Shown here in pieces: positions 15,283 to 20,462 of a DNA stretch of 20,462 nt (positions are counted from its first letter, which is position 1; each line of letters starts with the position of its first letter). The stretch is from the IMG/VR virus record IMGVR_UViG_3300038701_000348, positions 1-20,462 of that record; one strand, 5' to 3'. Source of the DNA: a virus. The notes below the pieces were generated by a model. That model was not told the DNA's origin, did not search any database, and was given only the letters and a program-made list of their open reading frames with translations. A program made the position numbers and the translations under genes.

Positions 15283-15558
15283 ATGACAGAAGAATGCAGA
15301 ATAAAATATATACAGTACCTACAATGTAAGTACTCAGATTTAGCTCAACAGCTTACTGACAAATATAAGTTAGGAAGAAAGTGTCCTGAACTTGAAGTTA
15401 GAATGTTGGTAGTTAGAGAATATATTAAGTCTTTATACTGCTATGTTACTACTGTAGAGCAAGACCAACCACTAGATGATGTAAATTGTCTAACTGAACA
15501 AGAAATTTGTAGCATTGTTCATCATGCTATGGAATTAACAGAAGATTGTAATTGTTAA
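15283..15558 (+). CDS. small cysteine-rich helical protein
   Basis: This 91-residue protein is helical and has eight cysteines (C5, 15, 34, 53, 69, 76, 89, 91), ending in EDCNC. The spacing is wide, unlike a zinc finger, so long-range disulfides or a metal cluster are possible. The ending CxC echoes the N-terminal CNC of the preceding fibre-like protein. It shows no signal peptide or membrane segment. I do not recognise the family. Its place between a fibre-like gene and a beta-rich virion-type gene suggests a structural or assembly role in host attachment. Confidence 0.6.
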   Translation: MTEECRIKYIQYLQCKYSDLAQQLTDKYKLGRKCPELEVRMLVVREYIKSLYCYVTTVEQDQPLDDVNCLTEQEICSIVHHAMELTEDCNC

Positions 15559-15569
15559 AATAATTTAAA

Positions 15570-15917
15570 ATGGGACAAGGATTTTTAAATAGAAATGTCT
15601 TTAAAACAAAGGAAGCTACTGTAAATGGATTAAAAGCTTTTGATTCAGACACTATTACTGTAAACAATACAGTTAAGCTTATTGACCTTACTGGTATTAA
15701 GGCTCAGGCAACTGCTATTCATATTTACGTAGATTCTAATGGTACTGGTAAAGTTCTTAGATATACTTATGATGGCTCTACTCCTGCTGCTGGTACAGGT
15801 ATTGCTAGACTTGACAATGATGAATTTGTAATTACTGAAGCAGCTAATATTCAAAAGTTTAGAGTAATTGAAGAATCTTCTAATACCACTACTTTATTCA
15901 TCACTTATCTTAAGTAA
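15570..15917 (+). CDS. small beta-rich protein, fibre or decoration candidate
   Basis: This protein has 115 residues, nearly all predicted beta. It begins MGQGFLNRNVFKTKEATVNG and contains repeated strand-turn units (TVKLIDLTGIKAQATAIHIY, GKVLRYTYDGSTPAAGTG) before ending TTTLFITYLK. The pattern resembles single-domain beta-sandwich proteins attached to virions, like the one at 12231, though I see no convincing residue-level match. It lies 11 bases after the Cys-rich gene and two bases before the next one, so it belongs to the fibre operon. No function can be assigned beyond a probable virion component. Confidence 0.55.
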   Translation: MGQGFLNRNVFKTKEATVNGLKAFDSDTITVNNTVKLIDLTGIKAQATAIHIYVDSNGTGKVLRYTYDGSTPAAGTGIARLDNDEFVITEAANIQKFRVIEESSNTTTLFITYLK

Positions 15918-15919
15918 TT

Positions 15920-16273
15920 ATGGCTAAGTATGTAAATTTAAATAAGCAAAATGCTGTTTATAAAGCAGGTGGTTCTGTAGATACATCTTCTTTTGAAGTT
16001 AAAACAGTAGCAAGAACTGGAACATCTATTTCTTTTGATGCTCCTGCTGTTTATAATTCTGTAGCTTCTCCTGCAACAGGTAATATTACAGAAGATTTGA
16101 CAGGAGCTAGAATTGGAGTACTTCAAAAAATATACCATAATGATTCTTCTGAACCTTCATATCCTGCTGGTTGGGTTAATATAGGTTCTGGAACTTATGA
16201 TAATAGTTCTTTGAATATAATTTATGCTGAATGGGTTTCAGGTACTAGAGTAGAATACTGGTATAACGATTAA
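15920..16273 (+). CDS. small fibre-tip-like beta protein
   Basis: This protein has 117 residues. After a short polar start (MAKYVNLNKQNAVYKAGGSV) comes a compact beta domain with GARIGVLQKIYHNDSSEP, then WVNIGSGTYDNSSLNIIYAE and VEYWYND at the end. This ending is of a type I have seen at the tips or accessory heads of Bacteroidota phage fibres. Spacing to its neighbours is two bases on both sides, so it is translated together with the fibre gene that follows. A trimeric host-attachment or fibre-adaptor role is inferred. Confidence 0.58.
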   Translation: MAKYVNLNKQNAVYKAGGSVDTSSFEVKTVARTGTSISFDAPAVYNSVASPATGNITEDLTGARIGVLQKIYHNDSSEPSYPAGWVNIGSGTYDNSSLNIIYAEWVSGTRVEYWYND

Positions 16274-16275
16274 CA

Positions 16276-17106
16276 ATGTCTAGAAGATATAGAAACATAT
16301 TAAGTTCTGTAGTATCTTCTGGAGGTATTGATACTGATGCGCAGGCGTACATAAATGCCTATAACGCATTGAGCGGAGCGGCAATGTCAGCGCCCGAAGA
16401 GGCGGCAATAGACCGATTTGTGAAGAACTTAAAAGGAGTGGGTGCGGATAATGCCACATACGATTGGTGGACTGATAGAATTACCATATTGCCGTTTAGA
16501 GGGGTTACTTCGGCAAGACAAGCATTAGTTTTAGGAGACCCCTCAAATCCTACTGCATTTAGTGGTGGAGTTACGCACACAACCACTGGTGTTAGAGGGA
16601 ATGGAGTTAACGGTTATTACAACTTCTTTGATAGTACATTAGCTCAGACCGATGATGTTTCAGTTTGGGTTTACAAGCAGACAAACCAAGCTACTGATAG
16701 ATGGGATTTTGGTGCTAGAAATAATTTTACCGCAGCAGCTATTAGACTTAGAAATAGAACTGCGGGAGGAAATGTCCAAGCAAATGGATTTTCAACAAAC
16801 TTACATCAAGTAGCTAATAGTGTTTCTAACGGAGCTGGATTTACTGGAGTTAGTAAACATACTTCAGTAGGATTTGATGTGTATTACAGAGGTATACTAA
16901 CACCTAGAGTATTTGACGCTTTTGTTAATCCTAATCTAATGGTTACTGGCTTGGTAGAAAATACTTCTTTCAGTCCTAGTGGCTATGACAATAATACGCA
17001 CTCTCTTGCAATGGCTTTAAGAGCAATACCAACATCTACAGAAGCTGCTGCGCTTAAAAATATAGTAGATATTTTTATGACCGATTTAGGAATTAACGTA
17101 CCATAA
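16276..17106 (+). CDS. putative tail/receptor-binding fibre protein with mosaic origin
   Basis: This protein has 276 residues. The first 21 (MSRRYRNILSSVVSSGGIDT) use the AT-rich codons of the phage. From residue 22 (16339) the sequence turns CpG- and GC-rich for roughly 220 bases. The domain DAQAYINAYNALSG, then AAIDRFVKNLKGVG, ILPFRGVT, FSGGVTHTTTGVRGNGVNGY is the common Bacteroidota-phage fibre domain: a short helical start followed by a lectin-like (LamG/jelly-roll) beta domain ending in a helix (AALKNIVDIFMTDLG). It probably binds a surface sugar or protein of the host. A short phage-specific N-terminus attached to an exchangeable binding domain is the typical mosaic of receptor-binding proteins. 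Confidence 0.72.
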   Translation: MSRRYRNILSSVVSSGGIDTDAQAYINAYNALSGAAMSAPEEAAIDRFVKNLKGVGADNATYDWWTDRITILPFRGVTSARQALVLGDPSNPTAFSGGVTHTTTGVRGNGVNGYYNFFDSTLAQTDDVSVWVYKQTNQATDRWDFGARNNFTAAAIRLRNRTAGGNVQANGFSTNLHQVANSVSNGAGFTGVSKHTSVGFDVYYRGILTPRVFDAFVNPNLMVTGLVENTSFSPSGYDNNTHSLAMALRAIPTSTEAAALKNIVDIFMTDLGINVP

Positions 17107-17107
17107 T

Positions 17108-17410
17108 ATGAAAGTTTACAAATTAACACCACAGGAAAAAGATTCTTTGGTAGGGCAAAATTATACCACTTTGTCTCAGTTCAATCCTATTGAAGATAAT
17201 AACGGAGATTGGGTTATTAGTACAGAAGAAGTAGATAATTGCACTAATCTCACTTTTCAATGGGTTAAGAATCTTCCATTAATAGACTATGAGCCTATTC
17301 AAGAAGAGCTTCCAGAAATGAGCCCTTTGTCTGAAAGCGTTGCTAGCCCTTTTGTTAGAATGGGCAATAGTCTTAAGAAGGTCTGGGATGGATTTAAAAA
17401 CATATTTTAA
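17108..17410 (+). CDS. hypothetical protein after the fibre gene
   Basis: This is a 100-residue acidic protein. The start MKVYKLTPQEKDSLVGQNYT, followed by SQFNPIEDNNGDWVIST and QWVKNLPLIDYEP, is of a kind I have seen after fibre genes in Bacteroidota phages. The C-terminal end (VRMGNSLKKVWDGFKNIF) is an amphipathic helix. No catalytic motif, signal peptide or membrane segment is visible. It begins one base after the fibre stop and is followed nine bases later by the lysis gene, so it bridges the two modules. A fibre assembly or chaperone role is only a guess based on position. Confidence 0.5.
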   Translation: MKVYKLTPQEKDSLVGQNYTTLSQFNPIEDNNGDWVISTEEVDNCTNLTFQWVKNLPLIDYEPIQEELPEMSPLSESVASPFVRMGNSLKKVWDGFKNIF

Positions 17411-17419
17411 CCTTTCATT

Positions 17420-17905
17420 ATGAAAATAGAGCAATTCGCAATCCAAAAAACAGATGTAAGCACCATTAGTGAGCTATTCATTGATGGCATGTTTCAATGT
17501 TTTATATTGGAAAACCCCGTGAGGGAGCTTGTGGATAAAAATAAAGATGGCGACTTTGACGATACTGGAGAAGGGAAGATATGGGGCGAAACGGCTATCC
17601 TTCAAGGTGTTTATACTCCTTGGCATAGAAAAGCAGGAAAGCATTACCGCAGGTATGGCCAGAATAAAGAAAAGTACCCTTGGCATTTCGATAAAGGGTG
17701 TATTTGCTTAGACCCGGTGGTGGGGTTTAAATGGATAATGGCTCATCCGGGCAATAAGGCGAAGAACACGCACGGGTGCTTGTTGCCTGGGCAAAGGTAT
17801 AGCACTAATTATGTGGGTAAAAGCCAAGCCGCCTATAAAGACCTGTATTTAAAAACCTTTGATGCAATTGCAGCGAAGGAGGCAAGTTGGGCAATTCAAA
17901 GATAA
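17420..17905 (+). CDS. DUF5675-type lysis protein (probable peptidoglycan-active enzyme)
   Basis: This 161-residue protein matches the layout of DUF5675: an N-terminal strand pair with STISELFIDGMFQCFILENPV, a GETAILQGVY segment near 60, and a C-terminal motif MAHPGNKAKNTHGCLLPG with H109, N112, H118, G119 and C120. The His...His-Gly-Cys arrangement recalls L,D-transpeptidase-type active sites, so a cell-wall enzyme is plausible; the reaction is not proven. Residues 39-51 (DKNKDGDFDDTGE) form a calcium-loop-like insertion between the first strands. No signal peptide is seen, so it would need the holin to reach the wall. Codons are more GC-rich than in most of the phage (GGC, CCG, ACG, CAC), suggesting recent transfer. 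The holin-like gene follows after 11 bases. Confidence 0.72.
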   Translation: MKIEQFAIQKTDVSTISELFIDGMFQCFILENPVRELVDKNKDGDFDDTGEGKIWGETAILQGVYTPWHRKAGKHYRRYGQNKEKYPWHFDKGCICLDPVVGFKWIMAHPGNKAKNTHGCLLPGQRYSTNYVGKSQAAYKDLYLKTFDAIAAKEASWAIQR

Positions 17906-17916
17906 ATATAAATAAA

Positions 17917-18369
17917 ATGGAATCTTTTAACTTAAAAACAACAATTCTATCCTTTTTTTCTATGCTAATAAGTTTTTTTGCTCCTTTAGTACCTTTGATT
18001 ATTATAGTAATATTTGCTACTTTAATTGATACTTATGTAGGAAGATGGCATGCTAAGAAAAAAGGAAAGCTTATTACTAGCAAAAAGACTAGAATAGGAC
18101 TAACTAATAAAATCATAGGCTACTCAATAGCTCTTTTGTTTACTTACATTCTAGATTCTTTAATCCTAAATGAAACAGTAATGCTGTATTTTCCTAAAGA
18201 ACACTTAGTAACATCTTTAGCATGTCTTCTACTTGTTTCTATAGAGTATTCTAGTGTAGATGAAAAAATTAAGTGGGTCACAGGTAAAGGTATTACAGAT
18301 AGAGTTTTTACTTTTATTAGAGGTATAAAGAAAATCTTTACAGAGGTAAAGTCCTTCAAAGAAGATTAG
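17917..18369 (+). CDS. holin-like membrane protein
   Basis: This is a 150-residue membrane protein with about three or four hydrophobic segments: a long one at 9-38 (probably two helices), then 65-84 (IIGYSIALLFTYILD) and 97-110. Between the first and second blocks lies a charged loop, IDTYVGRWHAKKKGKLITSK, typical of Bacteroidota phage holins of the Phage_holin_4 type. It should form the inner-membrane lesion that sets the time of lysis. I chose ATG 17917 (MESFNLKTTILSFF); an in-frame TTG at 17887 would overlap the previous gene and add only a polar stretch. It sits between the DUF5675 gene and the spanin-like pair, as expected in a lysis cassette. Confidence 0.78.
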   Translation: MESFNLKTTILSFFSMLISFFAPLVPLIIIVIFATLIDTYVGRWHAKKKGKLITSKKTRIGLTNKIIGYSIALLFTYILDSLILNETVMLYFPKEHLVTSLACLLLVSIEYSSVDEKIKWVTGKGITDRVFTFIRGIKKIFTEVKSFKED

Positions 18370-18402
18370 TTTGTATATTTGGTTAAACTAAACAATATAA
18401 CA

Positions 18403-18528
18403 ATGGCAAAAAATTCTAAAAATGATTCTCAAAAAGTATCTTTTGGTTCTAAAAGGGTAAATAAATCTAAGCGTAAATATGGGCCTAAAGAAGAAAAACC
18501 TAAAAAATATAAAGGTCAAGGCAGATGA
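18403..18528 (+). CDS. tiny lysine-rich conserved protein (41 residues)
   Basis: An ATG at 18403 opens a 41-codon gene ending TGA at 18526-18528. The product is strongly basic (about 13 Lys and Arg): MAKNSKNDSQKVSFGSKRVN, ending PKKYKGQGR. I recognise this kind of short protein, with VSFG near the start and KYxGQGR at the end, from Bacteroidota phage lysis regions, where it is left as hypothetical. It is too short for a domain call. Its stop overlaps the next start in ATGA at 18525-18528, so the two are translationally coupled. RNA or DNA binding, or a structural peptide, are possible from charge alone. Confidence 0.7.
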   Translation: MAKNSKNDSQKVSFGSKRVNKSKRKYGPKEEKPKKYKGQGR

Positions 18529-18872
18529 TTAAAAAACATTTAAGCATAGCTTTATTTATATTATATGCTATTCTTGTATCTTTTTATTTAGGCTGCTTAG
18601 AGGTTAGAAATAATACAAATACTAAGATTATAGAATTTTATAGTGACTCTATTAAAGTATTAAATAAAGATTACCTATTGCTTAAAAATCAACAAGTAGT
18701 TCTAAAAGACTCTCTTAATGAAGTTCTTTACAGATTTAAAACTATTAGAAAATCTGTTATAATTCTAAAACAAGAAAGTAATGAAAAAGCTGATTCTGTT
18801 TATAACCTTTCTAATAATGAGTCTCTTTTGTTTCTCACAGAATGGTTATCCAAAAGAGATTCTATTAGGTAA
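18525..18872 (+). CDS. membrane-anchored coiled-coil protein, inner-membrane spanin-like
   Basis: This 115-residue protein has one N-terminal membrane segment at about 5-24 (SIALFILYAILVSFYLGC) and then a long charged coiled coil at 33-95 (DSIKVLNKDYLLLKNQQVVL and FKTIRKSVIILKQESNE). This is the layout of inner-membrane spanins (Rz type), which bridge the envelope in the last step of lysis. Its start overlaps the tiny basic gene, and its last 92 bases overlap the start of the next gene in another frame, like Rz and Rz1 in other phages. The family is not recognised by sequence, so the spanin call rests on topology and context. Confidence 0.62.
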   Translation: MIKKHLSIALFILYAILVSFYLGCLEVRNNTNTKIIEFYSDSIKVLNKDYLLLKNQQVVLKDSLNEVLYRFKTIRKSVIILKQESNEKADSVYNLSNNESLLFLTEWLSKRDSIR

Positions 18873-19209
18873 AGATACAGCAGTCGCTATTACATATCCT
18901 CAACTTAAAGAGATAAATAGAGAGCTTACACACTCAGAAGATAAAGACATTATTATAGATTCTTTAGAATATAGCTTAACTCTATGTGATACTGCTTTTT
19001 ATAGGTATCAAAATGTCTTAGATAACATAATACAACAAAATGAAAATCTAACAGAACAGCTAGAAACATACATTAAAATAAATGGACTTCTTGAAAAAGA
19101 TAACCAAAGCCTACGAAAAAAGAACAAAAGAAGTAGGTTTTTTTCTTTTTTAGGAGGTGCTGTAGCTACAATAGCTCTCACATCACTTGTTATTGTAGCT
19201 GTTAACTAA
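18781..19209 (+). CDS. secreted coiled-coil protein, partner of the spanin-like gene
   Basis: This 142-residue protein has an N-terminal signal sequence (MKKLILFITFLIMSLFCFSQ) with a probable cut after FSQ, a typical Bacteroidota signal. Then comes a helical part with a coiled coil at about 75-115 (QNVLDNIIQQNENLTEQLE), a basic patch (RKKNKRSR) and a C-terminal membrane helix at 120-141. The cysteine C17 is not in a proper lipobox, so I do not call it a lipoprotein. It starts inside the preceding gene (92-base overlap, +1 frame). The start is supported because the signal peptide begins precisely there. A function in the final step of lysis with its neighbour is inferred from topology; it may also hook into the inner membrane. 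Confidence 0.65.
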   Translation: MKKLILFITFLIMSLFCFSQNGYPKEILLGKDTAVAITYPQLKEINRELTHSEDKDIIIDSLEYSLTLCDTAFYRYQNVLDNIIQQNENLTEQLETYIKINGLLEKDNQSLRKKNKRSRFFSFLGGAVATIALTSLVIVAVN

Positions 19210-19220
19210 ACACTAAACTA

Positions 19221-20378
19221 ATGGATTCTAACAAAATTAAAATCTTACTTGAACTTTACCCTTCTTACTTAAGAAATCACAAATGGAAGAGATTTGCTGA
19301 AAGACACAACTGTACACCAGAAGAAGTTAAAGAAGTAGCAAAAACTATTAATGCAGATGAAGCAGAAGAAACTCTATCAGAATTTAAAGTATTTATTAAA
19401 GAAAACGGTCTTAAATTAGATGATATTGATACAGTTAAGTTTTGGCAAAACTTTAAAGGAGAAAAAAGATTTAGTGTAAATACCAAAAAACAATGGTATA
19501 ACAATAAAGAAAACCTTTTAGAAGATTTTAGAAAAGTAGTAGCAGATTATAAAATGCCTACTCATAATCCTAAAGTAAAGACTAATAAAGGAGATAGTGT
19601 AGCTGTTATTAATTTATATGATGCTCATATTGATAAATTAGTACTTGTTGATGAAACTAACCCTTCAGGTTCTGTAGAAACAAACTGTGAACTCTTTGAG
19701 GATGCTTTTGATAAGTTACTTAGCCAGAGTTTAGTATATAATCCTGAGCTTATTATATTTCCTGTAGGTAATGACTTTTTTAATGCTAATGATAGCCGTA
19801 ATACTACAGTAAAAGGAACTCCTCAAGATTCTAATCCCTTTTGGAAGAAAAGTTTTATCCAAGGGTATCATACCATTAGAAGATGTATAGACAAAGCTTC
19901 TAACTATTGTAATGTAAAAGTAGTGATGGTTATGAGCAACCATGATGCAGATAAACTTTTTTATCTAGGTCAAATGCTAAAAGCTACTTATGAAAACTCC
20001 AAATCAATACATGTAGATGATTCTACAATTTCTAGGAAGTACACTACCTATGGTTCTAATCTTATAGGGTTTAGTCATGGGGATAAAGAAAAGAATTACA
20101 TTAAAGAATTGCCTTCTGTAATTATGATTGAGAATAAATTTCAGATGCCTGAAATAGATTATATTCATCATTTTTGCGGAGATATACATCATAAAGAAAC
20201 TTACCAACATAGAACATCCTTAGACTTAAAAGGGTGTACTGTATCTTTTTTAAGAGCTTTATCTGATTTAGGTAAATGGGAACATGAATGTGGTTACTTA
20301 GGTATTCCTAAAACAGCAGAAAGTTATATATTTACCAAGGAAAAAGGATTAGCTGCTAATTTATTAGTACATATATAA
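19221..20378 (+). CDS. calcineurin-type metallophosphoesterase with N-terminal helical (HTH-like) region
   Basis: This 385-residue protein has the ordered motifs of the calcineurin-like phosphoesterase fold: D134-A-H136, GND at 183-185, SNHD at 239-242, H286 in FSHGDK, and GDIHH at 320-324. These would bind two metal ions and cleave phosphoesters; DNA, RNA or nucleotides are possible substrates and the sequence does not tell which. The GD and GNHD motifs are altered to GND and SNHD, but the metal ligands remain. The first 110 residues are helical, with an HTH-like part near the beginning (KIKILLELYPSYLRNHKWKR, then CTPEEVKEVAKTI). Related proteins with helical N-termini occur in large phages. 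It follows the lysis block after 11 bases and overlaps the next start by one base. Confidence 0.85.
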   Translation: MDSNKIKILLELYPSYLRNHKWKRFAERHNCTPEEVKEVAKTINADEAEETLSEFKVFIKENGLKLDDIDTVKFWQNFKGEKRFSVNTKKQWYNNKENLLEDFRKVVADYKMPTHNPKVKTNKGDSVAVINLYDAHIDKLVLVDETNPSGSVETNCELFEDAFDKLLSQSLVYNPELIIFPVGNDFFNANDSRNTTVKGTPQDSNPFWKKSFIQGYHTIRRCIDKASNYCNVKVVMVMSNHDADKLFYLGQMLKATYENSKSIHVDDSTISRKYTTYGSNLIGFSHGDKEKNYIKELPSVIMIENKFQMPEIDYIHHFCGDIHHKETYQHRTSLDLKGCTVSFLRALSDLGKWEHECGYLGIPKTAESYIFTKEKGLAANLLVHI

Positions 20379-20462
20379 TGAAAACATTAAACGAGCTTAG
20401 ATTTGAGCTACTAGAGCTTATTAATCAATATAGTGATGATAGCAAACTAGACTATCGTATTC
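20378..20462 (+). CDS. start of a further gene, truncated by the window edge
   Basis: ATG at 20378 overlaps the preceding stop by one base (TAATG). The 28 visible residues (MKTLNELRFELLELINQYSD, then DSKLDYRI) form a helix with an NELRFELLELI start and a SDDSKLDYR turn. This pattern resembles the beginning of ring or connector proteins in Bacteroidota phages, which would mean structural genes resume after the phosphoesterase. The visible part is too short to be sure, and the frame remains open at the end of the window. Confidence 0.6.
   Translation, partial: MKTLNELRFELLELINQYSDDSKLDYRI

Noticed and set aside
17887-17916. Upstream TTG start for the holin-like gene
   Set aside because: ATG 17917 lies after an A-rich leader and directly before the hydrophobic region, as in related holins; the extension would overlap the lysis enzyme gene.
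18366-18391. Inverted repeat TTAGTTT...AAACTAA after the holin-like gene as a terminator
   Set aside because: All-AT-type stem of seven pairs with a 12-base loop and no U tract; too weak to call, and the tiny gene begins just downstream.
18835-18841. Lipobox cysteine (C17) in the second overlapping lysis protein
   Set aside because: Residues before the cysteine (Ser-Leu-Phe) do not fit a lipobox, while FSQ offers an ordinary signal-peptidase site three residues later.
1-20462. Stop-codon reassignment (TAG or TGA as sense), known in some crAss-like phages
   Set aside because: All long genes are open under the standard bacterial code, and TAG (1357-1359, 7056-7058, 18367-18369) and TGA (18526-18528) are used as real stops at plausible gene ends.
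1-20462. CRISPR array, tRNA genes or insertion sequence
   Set aside because: No regularly spaced repeats, no cloverleaf-like sequence and no transposase or terminal inverted repeats were seen; the intein is the only mobile element recognised.

Overview
This window is a continuous, one-directional stretch of a tailed double-stranded DNA phage genome, almost certainly infecting a Bacteroidota host and most like a crAss-like phage (Crassvirales). The evidence is the gene order (large terminase, large portal protein, scaffold-like protein, major capsid protein, connector and structural genes, fibres, lysis genes), the character of the portal and capsid sequences, and the Bacteroidota-phage families among the small genes (DUF5675 lysis protein, a 41-residue lysine-rich protein, cysteine-rich fibre-region proteins). 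The DNA is AT-rich, all genes lie on the plus strand, spacing is tight with several stop/start overlaps, and starts are preceded by A-rich sequence rather than clear Shine-Dalgarno sites. Stops are ordinary TAA, TAG and TGA, with no sign of stop-codon reassignment. The phage assignment is by recognition of families, not by a database search.

Layout. Positions 46-4540 are the packaging block: a winged-helix-like protein, a short HU/IHF-like protein, a candidate small terminase and a large terminase (TerL) split by a 389-residue intein carrying a LAGLIDADG homing endonuclease. Positions 4542-7456 hold the portal, with a calcium-loop motif in its coiled tail, and a small helical protein with exact Dps-type ferroxidase spacing. 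A 111-base AT-rich gap with promoter-like sequence then leads into a scaffold-like protein and the major capsid protein (7568-10369), followed by a GC-rich hairpin. Positions 10441-13970 hold connector or ring candidates, a small beta protein and a second abundant-looking structural protein. They end in a strong intrinsic terminator at 13991-14020.

Positions 14068-17410 are a fibre/adhesion module: three consecutive cysteine-rich proteins (one with a short collagen-like stretch), two small beta proteins, and a fibre gene whose codon usage changes sharply about 22 codons in, which points to recombination. Positions 17420-19209 are a lysis cassette: DUF5675 hydrolase-like protein, holin-like membrane protein, a tiny basic protein, and two spanin-like proteins overlapping out of frame by 92 bases. 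The window closes with a metallophosphoesterase carrying an N-terminal helical region and the first 28 codons of another gene.

Together the genes cover packaging of DNA into the head, assembly of the head and connector, host recognition and release. The most unusual points are the TerL intein at a catalytic motif, the Dps-like site next to the portal, the calcium-type loops in the portal and lysis protein, the cysteine-rich trio, the chimeric fibre gene, the overlapping lysis genes, and a recurring CGTA-TAT motif in intergenic gaps.
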